DNA of 64,000 nt from Bordetella petrii (GCF_017356245.1 NZ_JAFMZZ010000001.1:3112745-3176744); one strand, 5' to 3'. Counted from the first letter of the stretch, positions 42,106 through 52,055 are shown. Notes: generated by a model from the letters alone, not told the origin. Translations and numbers: made by a program.

Positions 42106-42927
42106 ATGCCCATGACAGGATACCAACAGGTGCACAACAGCCTTATCGACACGCTGCGGCCCGCCCCCGGCCTGCGCGTTCTGGTCACCGCCGGGGCGTC
42201 CGGCATCGGCGCCGCCGTGGCGCGCGCCCTGCGCGAGACGGGCGCCCGCGTACATGTGTGCGACATCGACCGCGCCGCGCTGGACCGGCTGACCGCCGAA
42301 ACACCGGAAATCACCACCAGCATGGCCGATGCCTCGGTGCCCGGGGATGTGGATACCGTGTTCGCCGATGTGCAGAACAGCCTGGGCGGGCTGGACGTGC
42401 TGGTGAACAACGTCGGCATCGCCGGGCCCACCGGCCCTGTCGAACACCTGCAGCGCGGCGACTGGGAACGCACCATCGACGTGAACCTGAACAGCCACTT
42501 TTATTTCGCCAGCCGCGCGGTGCCGCTATTGAAGGCATCCGGCAACAACCCCTGCCTGATCGCCATGAGCTCGGTGGCCGGCCGGCTGGGCTACGCGCTG
42601 CGCACTCCCTACGCCTCGACCAAGTGGGCCATCGTGGGTTTCGTGAAATCGCTGGCGATCGAGCTGGGGCCGCACGGCGTGCGCGTCAACGCCATTCTGC
42701 CCGGCACTGTGGAGGGCGAGCGCATGGACGGCGTCATCGGCGCGCGCGCCGCGGCCGCCGGCGTGCCGGTGCAGGCCATGCGCGACGAGTACCTGCGCAA
42801 GATCTCGCTGCGCCGCATGGTCACGGCCGACGACATCGCGGCCACGGCGCTGTTCCTGTGCTCGCCGGCGGCGCGCAACATCACGGGACAGGCCATCAGC
42901 GTGGACGGCAACATCGAATATCTATAA
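42106..42927 (+). CDS. Short-chain dehydrogenase/reductase, first of the BKACE operon
   Basis: A 273-residue SDR. The NAD(P) motif is TAGASGIG (28-35), the NNVGIAG segment follows and the catalytic Ser-Tyr-Lys is in AMSSVAGRLGYALRTPYASTKWA in order. The C-terminus GQAISVDGNIEYL is typical. A likely task is oxidation of a beta-hydroxy acid to the beta-keto acid used by the cleavage enzyme at 47986 (inference). The start at 42106 lies beyond the palindromic operator; ATG at 42112 is an alternative. Confidence 0.9.
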   Translation: MPMTGYQQVHNSLIDTLRPAPGLRVLVTAGASGIGAAVARALRETGARVHVCDIDRAALDRLTAETPEITTSMADASVPGDVDTVFADVQNSLGGLDVLVNNVGIAGPTGPVEHLQRGDWERTIDVNLNSHFYFASRAVPLLKASGNNPCLIAMSSVAGRLGYALRTPYASTKWAIVGFVKSLAIELGPHGVRVNAILPGTVEGERMDGVIGARAAAAGVPVQAMRDEYLRKISLRRMVTADDIAATALFLCSPAARNITGQAISVDGNIEYL

Positions 42928-42987
42928 GTACTCGGCGCCGGCCCGGCCGGCTCGTTCCATGGCAGCTTAAAAAAACAGGAGACAGGC

Positions 42988-44235
42988 ATGAACAAGCTCA
43001 ACCTTTCCGCCATCACCGTCGCGTCCGCGCTGGGGGCATTCTGCGCCATGCCCGCTTCGGCGGCGCCGGTCAAGATCGGCCTGGTGGAAACCCTTTCGGG
43101 CCCGCAGGCGTCTTCGGGCCAGGCGTATCGCACCGCCGTACGCTACGTGGTCGACCAGATCAACGCGGCCGGCGGCTGGAACGGCGAGCCGGTGCAACTG
43201 CTTGAATACGACAACCAGGGCGGCCCGGCGGGCGCGGCCGACAAGCTCAAGGCGGCCGCCGCCGACGGCGTGCAGATCGTCGTGCAGGGCGCCTCGTCGG
43301 CCATCGGCGGGCAAATTACCGAAGACATCCGCAAGCACAACCTGCGCAACCCCGGCAAAGAGATGGTCTACATCAACATGGGCGCCGAGGCGCTGGAACT
43401 CACCGGCGAAAAGTGCAACTTCTACCATTTCCGCTTCGCCGGCAACGCCCAGGTGCGCACCAGGGCGCTGGTCGAAGGCATGAAAAAGGCCGGCGCGCTG
43501 GGCGGCAAGGTGTATTCCATCAACCAGAACTATTCCTGGGGCCAGGACATGCAGCAGGCCATCATCGACAACCAGAAGCCCGGCGGCTACACGGTGGTGG
43601 AAAAGACCCTGCACGACGTGAACAAGATCCAGGACTTTTCCCCCTACGTCGCGAAAATCGCCGCTTCGGGCGCCGACACCGTCATTACGGGCAACTGGTC
43701 CAACGACCTGCTGCTGCTGATGAAGGCCTCGAAGGCCGCCGGCCTGAAAGCGCGCTATGGCACGGTGTACCTGGACCAGCCGGGCAATCTGGCCAACGCG
43801 GGCGACCTGGCCGAGGGCAATTTCGTCGTGCATACCTTCAACGCCGAGGCGGGCGGCCCCGACGCCGAACAGTTCGTGCAGGACTACCAGGCCAAGACCG
43901 GCCACATGCCGGTGTTCATCGAGCCGCAGACGGTCTATGGCATGAAGATGGTGGCCGACGCACTCAAGCGCACCCCGCCCGCCAACGGCGCGCTGAGCGT
44001 CAACGCGCTGGCCCAGGCTCTTGAAACCGCGCGCATCCAGACCCCCATGGGCGAAATGAGCATGCGCGCGGCAGATCACCAGGCGCAGCTGCCGATGGTG
44101 GTGTCCACGGTGTCGCGCGATGCCCGGCACAAGGTCGACCGCACCGACATGGGCTTCAAGCCGGTGCTGCTGCTGACGGCCCAGCAGGCCTCCACGCCCG
44201 CGCAGGCCAGCTGCAAGATGAAGCGGCCCGGTTGA
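42988..44235 (+). CDS. Branched-chain-type (HAAT) ABC importer substrate-binding protein
   Basis: A 415-residue periplasmic protein, LivK-like. Signal peptide about 1-25 (ending ASAAP), then VKIGLVETLSGPQASSGQAYR, the peripla_BP_6 opening, and the VQGASSAIGGQITEDI and YSINQNYSWGQDMQ segments. AGGAGA precedes the ATG after a poly-A stretch. It heads the importer genes that follow. HAAT systems carry branched amino acids but also aromatic acids, amides, urea and betaines; the ligand here is unknown. Confidence 0.92.
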   Translation: MNKLNLSAITVASALGAFCAMPASAAPVKIGLVETLSGPQASSGQAYRTAVRYVVDQINAAGGWNGEPVQLLEYDNQGGPAGAADKLKAAAADGVQIVVQGASSAIGGQITEDIRKHNLRNPGKEMVYINMGAEALELTGEKCNFYHFRFAGNAQVRTRALVEGMKKAGALGGKVYSINQNYSWGQDMQQAIIDNQKPGGYTVVEKTLHDVNKIQDFSPYVAKIAASGADTVITGNWSNDLLLLMKASKAAGLKARYGTVYLDQPGNLANAGDLAEGNFVVHTFNAEAGGPDAEQFVQDYQAKTGHMPVFIEPQTVYGMKMVADALKRTPPANGALSVNALAQALETARIQTPMGEMSMRAADHQAQLPMVVSTVSRDARHKVDRTDMGFKPVLLLTAQQASTPAQASCKMKRPG

Positions 44236-44246
44236 GCTGCAGCGCC

Positions 44247-45188
44247 ATGGAACAGCTTCTTTTCTCGCTGATGAACGGCATCATCTACGGACTGCTGCTG
44301 TTCATGGTGTCGGCCGGCCTGACGCTGATCTTCGGCATGATGGGCGTGCTGAACTTCGCGCATGCGTCGTTCTATATGCTGGGCGCCTATTTTGCCTACA
44401 CGCTGCAGGGCGTGGCCGGGTTCTGGCCCGCCGTGATCGCCGCGCCGCTGCTGGTGGGGCTGATCGGGGTGGTGGTGGAACGCTGCTTCCTGCGCCGCGT
44501 GCACCGCCATGGCCACGCGCACGAGCTGCTGCTGACTTTCGGCCTGTCGTTCATCATCGCCGAGTCCATCAAGCTGTTCTACGGCAATTATCCGGTCGAC
44601 TACCGTGTGCCGGCGTCGCTGGATTTTTCCGCGTTCAGCATCGGCAGCACCCAGTATCCGTTCTACCGGCTGCTGATGGGCGGCATCGCCATCGCGATGT
44701 TCATCGCCATCTACCTGATGCTGACCCGCACGCGCGTGGGCATCGTGGTGCGCTCGGCGATACACCGGCCCAGCATGGCCGAGGCGCTGGGGCACAACGT
44801 GCCGCTGGTATTCATGGGCGTGTTCGGCGTGGGCGCCGCGCTGGCGGGGCTGGCAGGCGCCGTGGCCGGCGCCTTCTACACCACCAATCCCAACATGGCG
44901 CTGGAACTGGGCGTGATGGTGTTCGTGGTGGTGGTGGTCGGCGGGCTGGGCTCGCTGGCCGGGGCGATGCTGGCGTCGCTGCTGATCGGCGTCATCACCT
45001 CGCTGGCCGTCGCGGTCGACGCCAGCCTGGCCGACCTGTTCGCGCTGTTCGGCGCCGGTGAATGGGCCCGCGGCATAGGCGGGCTGATGACCCTGAATCT
45101 TTCCAGTCTGGCCGCCACGCTGCCCTTCGCGCTGATGCTGCTGGTCCTGCTGGTGCGGCCCGGCGGCCTGCTGGGCGAAAACGGTTGA
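44247..45188 (+). CDS. HAAT ABC importer permease (LivH-like)
   Basis: A 313-residue inner-membrane protein with about eight hydrophobic segments. MEQLLFSLMNGIIYGLLLFM then GLTLIFGMMGVLNFAHASFY is the LivH signature, and the VVGGLGSLAGAML segment near the end lies in the coupling region. ATG at 44247 is chosen over an in-frame TTG at 44232 that overlaps the previous stop. The next permease starts 4 bases after its stop. Confidence 0.92.
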   Translation: MEQLLFSLMNGIIYGLLLFMVSAGLTLIFGMMGVLNFAHASFYMLGAYFAYTLQGVAGFWPAVIAAPLLVGLIGVVVERCFLRRVHRHGHAHELLLTFGLSFIIAESIKLFYGNYPVDYRVPASLDFSAFSIGSTQYPFYRLLMGGIAIAMFIAIYLMLTRTRVGIVVRSAIHRPSMAEALGHNVPLVFMGVFGVGAALAGLAGAVAGAFYTTNPNMALELGVMVFVVVVVGGLGSLAGAMLASLLIGVITSLAVAVDASLADLFALFGAGEWARGIGGLMTLNLSSLAATLPFALMLLVLLVRPGGLLGENG

Positions 45189-45192
45189 AATC

Positions 45193-46473
45193 ATGCGAAA
45201 GACCCTGATCACCTGCCTGGCGGGCGCCGCGCTGCTGGCGGCGCTGCCGTTCCTGCTGTCGCAGGGCCTGCTCAATGCGGCCATCCAGATGCTGATCGCC
45301 GCCCTGTTCGCCAGCGCCTACAACCTGCTGTGCGGGCAGGCCGGCATGCTGTCTTTCGGCCATGCGGCCTACTTCGGCGTGGGCGCCTTCGCCACTGTGC
45401 ATGCCATGAACGCGGTGGGCGGCGCGGGCCTGCTGCCCACGCCCCTGATGCCCCTGGCCGGCGCGCTGGGCGGGTTGGTGTTCGGCGCCATCGCGGGCTG
45501 GTTCGCCACCCAGCGCAGCGGCACCTATTTCGCCATGATCACGCTGGCCATCGCGGAACTCGTCCATTCGCTGGCGCCGCACCTGAAGGGCGTCTTCGGC
45601 GGCGAGGCGGGCATTTCGACCATGCGCATGCCCGCCTGGGGCTTCGACTTCGGCTCGACCACCCAGGTGTATTACCTGACGCTGGCCTGGGTGCTGATGG
45701 CCATGGCACTGCTTTACCTGTACACGCGCACGCCCCTGGGCAGGCTGACGCTGGGGCTGCGCGAAAACAGCCACCGGCTGAAATTCCTGGGCTACAACGT
45801 GCACGGCCTCGGCACCCTGGTGTTCGCCATTTCGGCCATGTTCTCCGGCATGGCCGGCGGCCTGCAGGTGCTGTCCAACGAGTCGGCCAACTACGTCGTG
45901 TTCGACCCGTCGCTGTCGGCCGCCGCGGTGCTCAATACCTATATCGGCGGGGTGCAGGTTTTTCTGGGGCCGGCGTTCGGCGCGGCGCTGATGACTTTCT
46001 TCGGATACGCCATTTCGGACCTGACCCGCTCCTGGCTGCTTTACCAGGGCATCCTGTTCGTGCTGGTCATGATGTTCCTGCCCACCGGCCTGACCGGGCT
46101 CATCGCCATCACCGGGCGCCTGCGCGAACGCCACGCCCTGGGCCGGCTGATCCCGCTGTTCCTGATGGCCGCCGCCTGCGCCGTGCTGGCGGGCGCCGGC
46201 ACGGTGTTCACCATCGAGCTGCTGCAGCGCCTGTTCTCGCAGGAATACCGCGCGCTGATGCAGGCCGGCGCGGGCGGCCCCTGGCCTGCCGTCGCGCTGT
46301 TCGACCGCTCGTGGCAACCCGGCTCGCCCGCCACCTGGGGTGTGCCGCTGCTGCTGTTCGGCGCGGCCGCGCTGCTGTACTGGCGCTGCCGCCAGATGCT
46401 GAACGCGCTGGCCGATGGCGAACCGGCGCCTTCCGGGCCGCCGCCGGCGCAACACAGCGAGGAATCGGCATGA
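45193..46473 (+). CDS. HAAT ABC importer permease (LivM-like) with C-terminal extension
   Basis: A 426-residue inner-membrane protein. The LivM core (about 1-310) includes AYNLLCGQAGMLSFGHAAYF, LGLRENSHRLKFLGYN and FLGPAFGAALMTFFGYAIS in order. It is followed by an extra segment of about 110 residues with two further hydrophobic stretches (near 325 and 390) not found in standard LivM (about 320-360 residues). Its stop overlaps the ATPase start (ATGA). Confidence 0.92.
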   Translation: MRKTLITCLAGAALLAALPFLLSQGLLNAAIQMLIAALFASAYNLLCGQAGMLSFGHAAYFGVGAFATVHAMNAVGGAGLLPTPLMPLAGALGGLVFGAIAGWFATQRSGTYFAMITLAIAELVHSLAPHLKGVFGGEAGISTMRMPAWGFDFGSTTQVYYLTLAWVLMAMALLYLYTRTPLGRLTLGLRENSHRLKFLGYNVHGLGTLVFAISAMFSGMAGGLQVLSNESANYVVFDPSLSAAAVLNTYIGGVQVFLGPAFGAALMTFFGYAISDLTRSWLLYQGILFVLVMMFLPTGLTGLIAITGRLRERHALGRLIPLFLMAAACAVLAGAGTVFTIELLQRLFSQEYRALMQAGAGGPWPAVALFDRSWQPGSPATWGVPLLLFGAAALLYWRCRQMLNALADGEPAPSGPPPAQHSEESA

Positions 46474-47225
46474 GCGACCCCATCCTGGCCCTGCACGAAC
46501 TGCGCAAATCGTTCGGCCCCACCGACATCATCCGCGGCGTCGACCTGCAGGTGCGCGCCGGCGAGCGGCACGCGCTGATCGGCCCCAACGGCGCCGGCAA
46601 GTCCACGCTGTTCCACCTGGTGTCCGGCCAGCTGGCGCCCAGCTCCGGCGCCATCCGCTTCGAAGGCCGCGAGATCGGCGGCCGCACGCCGCAGGCGATC
46701 AACCGCCGCGGGCTGGCGCGCTCGTTCCAGATCACCAATATCTTTCCCAGGCTGAGCACCTACGAAAACGTGCGCCTGGCCGTGATGCGCGCGCATGGCC
46801 TGCAATATGCATTCTGGAAGTTCATCGACCGCGACCGCCGCATCCGCGAAGAAACCGGCAGGCTGCTCGAGCTGGTGCGCCTGGCGGCGAAGGCGGGCTC
46901 GGTGGCCGGCGAAATGGCGTATTCCGAGCAGCGCTCGCTGGAAATCGCCATGACGCTCGCCTCGGATCCCCGGCTGATCCTGCTGGACGAGCCCATGGCC
47001 GGCATGTCGCATGACGAAACCGAGTACACCGCGCAGCTGATCCGCGAGATTTCAGCGGGGCGCACGCTGATGATTGTCGAGCACGACATGGACGTCGTGT
47101 TTTCCCTCAGCGACCGCATCAGCGTCCTGGTCTACGGCCAGGTCATCGCCACCGGAACCCCTGCGGAAATCCGCGCCCACGCGGGTGTCCGCGAGGCCTA
47201 CCTGGGCGACGAGGCCACCCCATGA
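46470..47225 (+). CDS. HAAT ABC importer ATPase (LivG-like)
   Basis: A 251-residue ATPase. Walker A GPNGAGKST, the Q-loop in FQITNIFPRLS, a degenerate signature AYSEQRSLEIA typical of LivG, Walker B LILLDEPMAGMS and the H-loop IVEHDMDVVF are present. It overlaps the permease before and the second ATPase after it by 4 bases each. It forms the ATPase pair with the next gene; being fully intact, it may provide most of the hydrolysis. Confidence 0.93.
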   Translation: MSDPILALHELRKSFGPTDIIRGVDLQVRAGERHALIGPNGAGKSTLFHLVSGQLAPSSGAIRFEGREIGGRTPQAINRRGLARSFQITNIFPRLSTYENVRLAVMRAHGLQYAFWKFIDRDRRIREETGRLLELVRLAAKAGSVAGEMAYSEQRSLEIAMTLASDPRLILLDEPMAGMSHDETEYTAQLIREISAGRTLMIVEHDMDVVFSLSDRISVLVYGQVIATGTPAEIRAHAGVREAYLGDEATP

Positions 47226-47947
47226 ACACAACCGCCGACACCCCCCTGCTGGGCGTGGAAAACCTGCACGCCCACTACGGAAAAAGCCATGTGCTGCACG
47301 GCGTGGACCTGCGGGTCGGGCGCGACGAAGTCGTCAGCCTGGTGGGCCGCAACGGCGCGGGGCGTTCGACCACCATGAAGGCCATCATGGGCCTGGTGCC
47401 GCCCACTTCGGGCCGCGTGCGCCTGCGCGGGCGCGACCTGGCGGGCGCGCGGCCCTATGCCATCTGCCGCGCCGGCATCGCCTACGTGCCCGAAGAACGC
47501 GAGGTCTTCGCCAACCTGACCGTGGACGAAAACCTGCGCATGGGCCAGCAGCCCGCCGCGCCCGGGGCACACCGCTGGACCGTCGAGCAGATGTTCGACT
47601 ACTTTCCGCGCCTGAAAGAACGCCGCAATACCCGGGCCGGCAGTCTGTCGGGCGGCGAACAGCAGATGCTGACGATCTGCCGCTCGCTGCTGGGCAATCC
47701 GCTGGTCATGCTGATCGACGAGCCCACCGAAGGGCTGGCGCCGCGCATCGTGGCCCAGGTCGGCGAATGCATCCAGGACATGCACCGCAAGGGCGTCTCG
47801 GTGCTGCTGGTCGAGCAAAAGCTGACGATCGCATTGAAGGTCTCGACGCGCGTCTGCGTCATGGGACACGGCCGCATCGTCTTCGAAGGCAGCCCGCGCG
47901 AACTGAGCTCGAACGAGGCCCTGGTGGCCCAATGGCTGGCCGTGTAG
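47222..47947 (+). CDS. HAAT ABC importer ATPase (LivF-like) with altered Walker A
   Basis: A 241-residue ATPase of the LivF type: YGKSHVLHGVDLRVG, signature LSGGEQQM, Walker B LVMLIDEPTEGLAP and the LLVEQKL switch region. In Walker A the invariant Lys is Arg: the motif reads GRNGAGRST (codon CGT at 47362-47364). Lys normally binds the beta and gamma phosphates, and Arg there usually lowers or abolishes hydrolysis. With an intact LivG-like partner the complex could still work asymmetrically. Otherwise normal length and context. Confidence 0.9.
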   Translation: MNTTADTPLLGVENLHAHYGKSHVLHGVDLRVGRDEVVSLVGRNGAGRSTTMKAIMGLVPPTSGRVRLRGRDLAGARPYAICRAGIAYVPEEREVFANLTVDENLRMGQQPAAPGAHRWTVEQMFDYFPRLKERRNTRAGSLSGGEQQMLTICRSLLGNPLVMLIDEPTEGLAPRIVAQVGECIQDMHRKGVSVLLVEQKLTIALKVSTRVCVMGHGRIVFEGSPRELSSNEALVAQWLAV

Positions 47948-47985
47948 GCGGCCCGCCCCTTTACCCGTCATCGACGAGATCCGAC

Positions 47986-48927
47986 ATGCCAAACCGACAA
48001 GACAAGGTCATTATCAGCTGCGCCGTCACGGGGTCGGTCCACACGCCGACCATGTCCGCGCACCTGCCCCTGACGCCCGCGCAGATCGCCGAGCAGGCCA
48101 TCCAGGCCGCCGAGGCCGGCGCCGCCATCCTGCACCTGCACGCGCGCGACCCGCGCGATGGCCGCCCCACGGCGGATCCGGCCGTATTCGATGAATTCGT
48201 CCCGCGCATCCGCGACGCGACCGATGCCGTCATCAACATCACCACCGGCGGCAGCACCCGCATGACGCTGGAAGAACGGCTGGCCTACCCGCTGCGCGCC
48301 AGGCCCGAGATGTGCTCGCTGAACATGGGTTCGATGAATTTTTCCATCCATCCCGCGGCGCGGCGCATTTCCGAATGGCGGCACGACTGGGAAAAGCCGT
48401 ACATAGAAGGCATGGAAGACCTCATCTTCCGCAACACCTTCCGCGACATCCGGCACATTCTGAAGGTGCTGGGCGAAGAATGCGGCACGCGCTTCGAGTT
48501 CGAGTGCTACGACATGGGCCACCTGTACAACCTGGCCCACTTCGTCGATGAAGGGCTGGTCAAGGGGCCGCTGTTCATCCAGAACATCTTCGGCATCCTG
48601 GGCGCCATGGGGCCCGACCCGGAAAACCTGGTGGCCATGAAAACCACCGCCGACCGCCTGTTCGGCCGCGACGGCTACCGCTTTTCGGTGCTGGGCGCGG
48701 GCCGGCACCAGATGCCGCTGGTGACCATGGGCGCCATCCTGGGCGGCAGCGTGCGCGTGGGGCTGGAAGACAGCCTGTACCTGGCCAGGGGACAACTGGC
48801 AAAATCATGTGCCGAACAAGTCAGCAAGATACGCCGCATCCTGGGCGAGCTTTCGCTGGACATCGCCACGCCCGACGAAGCGCGGGCCATGCTGGGCCTC
48901 AAGGGACGCGACGCCGTGGCGTTCTGA
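47986..48927 (+). CDS. Beta-keto acid cleavage enzyme (BKACE, DUF849 family)
   Basis: A 313-residue TIM-barrel enzyme. KVIISCAVTGSVHTP opens the barrel; AAILHLHARDP gives zinc ligands H50 and H52 and R54; SLNMGSMNF, EFECYDMGH and the VRVGLEDSLYL block near the end are family markers. BKACE enzymes condense a beta-keto acid with acetyl-CoA, yielding acetoacetate and a new acyl-CoA. Here it follows an importer and lies between two SDR genes, so a beta-hydroxy acid may be imported, oxidised and cleaved. The exact acid is unknown. Confidence 0.9.
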   Translation: MPNRQDKVIISCAVTGSVHTPTMSAHLPLTPAQIAEQAIQAAEAGAAILHLHARDPRDGRPTADPAVFDEFVPRIRDATDAVINITTGGSTRMTLEERLAYPLRARPEMCSLNMGSMNFSIHPAARRISEWRHDWEKPYIEGMEDLIFRNTFRDIRHILKVLGEECGTRFEFECYDMGHLYNLAHFVDEGLVKGPLFIQNIFGILGAMGPDPENLVAMKTTADRLFGRDGYRFSVLGAGRHQMPLVTMGAILGGSVRVGLEDSLYLARGQLAKSCAEQVSKIRRILGELSLDIATPDEARAMLGLKGRDAVAF

Positions 48928-48955
48928 ACCGGGCCGTTTTCCACCTGGAGTATTC

Positions 48956-49855
<900 letters not shown>

Positions 49856-49887
49856 CCCGGCGCCCGCGGCCCGCGCAAGCCCGCCCT

Positions 49888-50904
49888 TCAGCCGGCGTAC
49901 TCGCGCGCCAGCCGCACCACCGTCACGCCCGGCTTGAGCTGCCGCAGCGACGGCATGATCAACGTGCAGTTGTCGTAAGGCGTGACGATGGGCGCATCGT
50001 CCGCCCAGCCGATCAGCGATCCGGCCCGGGCCAGCGTCTCCAGCCCCTGCCAGGGCTGCGCGAAGCGCAGGTTCATCGACGGCGCCACCACGGCGTCGGT
50101 CACTTCCAGCACGCGCTGCGGGCCGGCATCCCCTGCGCCTGGCGCCTCGCAGCAGGTGTCAGACACCCTCTGGGTGTCTGACACCTGGTTCGGTTGAGAA
50201 CCCGGCAGCAACCAGCCGGCCGGCAGGTCGGCCGCGTCGATCACGGCCGACTCGGCCAGCATGCGCGCCACCATGTCGCGCGCCACCAGACGCGCGGCCG
50301 GGTCTCCGTGGAAACCGCATTCAATCAGCAGCGCGCGGGCATCGGCCTGGCCCGGGTCGCCGAAGCGGCCATAGTCGCGCATGCGCACCCCGTCTTTGTG
50401 GCCCGCGTCCACGATGACATGCCGGGGCGCGCCCAGCCGGCGCGCCAGCGCGATATTGCGCGGCAGCATGCCGGTCAGCAGCAGCGGCGCGCCGGGCTCG
50501 TGCATCGAATGCAGATCCAGCAGCCAGTCGGCCCGTTCCACCCACGGGCGCAGCGCGGCGCCGCGGCGGCGCTCGCAAGAGACGGCGTCGTCCAGCCGCG
50601 CCGCGCTCCAGACGCGGTTCAGGTCTTCGTCGACAAAGCGCGACGCGTCGTGGCGGGCCGGGTCGAAGCGGTCGAAGGCCGCCAGGTTGCAGAAGGCCAG
50701 CGTCAGGCTGCCGCGGCGCGGCCGCAGGCCCGACGCCAGCAGGTCCTTCAGCGCCCAGGCGCCGCACAGTTCGTTGCCGTGCACCAGGGCTGTCACCATC
50801 AGCGCCCGCCCCGGCGCCCCGGAATCGAAATGCCAGACGCCTGGCGTACTGGTGTTGCCCGCGCGTTCGGCCGACAGGTCCGGGGCGGAAAGCTGGAATT
50901 GCAT
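49888..50904 (-). CDS. Succinylglutamate desuccinylase/aspartoacylase-family zinc hydrolase with repeat insertion
   Basis: A 338-residue M14-like amidohydrolase. Zinc ligands are H42 and E45 (VHGNE) and H132 (LDLHSMHEP); DLNRVW (95-100) binds the substrate carboxylate and E195 in LIECGFHGD is the probable general base. The enzyme should deacylate an N-acyl amino acid or acyl-amide. Residues 241-250 (VSDTQRVSDT) are encoded by a perfect palindromic repeat (50153-50187) and separate the catalytic domain from the C-terminal beta domain. It is the last gene after a Bug gene 25 bases upstream. Convergent with the SDR gene. Confidence 0.88.
   Translation of the reverse strand: MQFQLSAPDLSAERAGNTSTPGVWHFDSGAPGRALMVTALVHGNELCGAWALKDLLASGLRPRRGSLTLAFCNLAAFDRFDPARHDASRFVDEDLNRVWSAARLDDAVSCERRRGAALRPWVERADWLLDLHSMHEPGAPLLLTGMLPRNIALARRLGAPRHVIVDAGHKDGVRMRDYGRFGDPGQADARALLIECGFHGDPAARLVARDMVARMLAESAVIDAADLPAGWLLPGSQPNQVSDTQRVSDTCCEAPGAGDAGPQRVLEVTDAVVAPSMNLRFAQPWQGLETLARAGSLIGWADDAPIVTPYDNCTLIMPSLRQLKPGVTVVRLAREYAG
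50153..50187. repeat. Perfect 16-bp-arm palindromic repeat inside a coding gene
   Basis: CAGGTGTCAGACACCC (50153-50168) and its reverse complement (50172-50187) flank the loop TCT. The core GTGTCAGACACC / GGTGTCTGAC is the same as in the elements at 381-470. The repeat keeps the reading frame of the aspartoacylase-like gene and is translated into V-S-D-T twice. It is either a REP-like element inserted in frame or a case of such an element generating a linker. Confidence 0.9.
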
Positions 50905-50929
50905 GCTGCGTGGTTCCTTGTGCTGCGGG

Positions 50930-51922
50930 TTACTGCGCCTGGATCTTCGCGGCCTTGACCAGCGCGCCGTATTTCTTGGTTTCGCTGGCCTGATAGGCCA
51001 CCGGGTCCACGCCGGGCTGGGCCAGCACGCCGCCGGCCTGCTGCAGCTTGGCGCGGAACTGCTCCGATTTCAGCGTTTCGGCCAGCGCGCCACGCAGCTT
51101 GGCGGCCACTGGCCCGGGCAGGCCCGCCGGGCCGTACAGGGCGAACCAGACGTTGATGTCCACGCCCTCGAAGCCCGAGGTCTCGGCCAGGGCGGGAATA
51201 TCCGGGGCGGCGGGCGAACGCTGCTTTTCGGTCACGCCCAGCGCCACCACCTTGCCGCCGCGCACCTGCGGCAGGCCCGACGACAGGACCAGCACGCCGT
51301 AGTCGAGCTGGCCGCTCATCAGGTCGGTAACCATCGGGGCCACGCCACGGTAAGGCACGTGCGCGGCGCGCGTGCCGGTGGACTGGTTGACCATCTCGCC
51401 CGCCAGGTGCAGGGCCGTGCCCACGCCCGACGAGCCGAAGTTGAACGTGCCGGGCTGCTCGGCCCGCAGCTTCTGCAGGTACTGCGCGGCCGTGGTCACA
51501 CCCGACGCCTTGCTGGCGGCCAGCAGCATCGGCTGCGAGGCGATCACGCCCAGCGCGGTGAAATCCTTGGCGCCGTCATACTTGACGGCCGGGTTGACCA
51601 TGCGGGCAATGACCATTTCGTTGGTCGACCCCAGCAGCAGCGTATAGCCGTCCGGCTCGGCGCGCGCCACGCGCTGCGCGCCGATAGTCCCGCCGGCCCC
51701 GCCCACGTTTTCGATCACCACGCTCTGCCCCAGGCGCTTGGCCAGCTCTTCGCCGAACAGGCGGGCGGTCAGGTCGACGCTGCCGCCCGCCGGGTAACCC
51801 ACCACCAGCGAAATGGAACGCTCGGGGTAATCGGCCGCCGCGGGCGCGGCGGCGCCGCAGGCAACAACAGAACAAAGTGCGAACATGGCGCCGCGCAGCG
51901 GCCGCGATATGGTTTTTTTCAT
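50930..51922 (-). CDS. Bug/TctC-family periplasmic solute-binding protein
   Basis: A 330-residue secreted protein. The signal peptide (MKKTISRPL then a hydrophobic core, cleavage after AAA near 31) is followed by YPERSISLVVGYPAGGSVDLTAR and VVIENVGGAGGTIGAQRVA. AGGGAG precedes the start at 51922; longer in-frame starts would read through two palindromes in the promoter. It is co-directional with the aspartoacylase-like gene downstream, so the ligand may be an N-acyl amino acid. Confidence 0.92.
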   Translation of the reverse strand: MKKTISRPLRGAMFALCSVVACGAAAPAAADYPERSISLVVGYPAGGSVDLTARLFGEELAKRLGQSVVIENVGGAGGTIGAQRVARAEPDGYTLLLGSTNEMVIARMVNPAVKYDGAKDFTALGVIASQPMLLAASKASGVTTAAQYLQKLRAEQPGTFNFGSSGVGTALHLAGEMVNQSTGTRAAHVPYRGVAPMVTDLMSGQLDYGVLVLSSGLPQVRGGKVVALGVTEKQRSPAAPDIPALAETSGFEGVDINVWFALYGPAGLPGPVAAKLRGALAETLKSEQFRAKLQQAGGVLAQPGVDPVAYQASETKKYGALVKAAKIQAQ

Positions 51923-51969
51923 GATGTCTCCCTTGGGTGCTGTGATGGACGGCGTGCCCGTCTCGTTGG

Positions 51970-52014
51970 AATATCGGTCGATATTTTCCGGCACCACATG
52001 GGGCACAATGTGCC
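51970..52014. promoter_or_regulatory. Two palindromes in the promoter of a Bug gene
   Basis: AATATCG-GT-CGATATT (51970-51985) and GGCACA-A-TGTGCC (52002-52014) lie 48-92 bases upstream of the Bug start at 51922 and 42 bases or more past the LysR stop at 52056. One or both may be sites for the LysR-type regulator encoded just upstream. The assignment is by symmetry and place. Confidence 0.4.
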
Positions 52015-52055
52015 AAGGCAGCACATTGCCGTGCTTATTCAGCACAAATCAGACA

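Noticed and set aside
42937..42951. GCCGGCC-C-GGCCGGC palindrome between the SDR and binding-protein genes
   Set aside because: GC-rich short palindromes are expected by chance here and nothing else (T-run, conserved position) supports a function.
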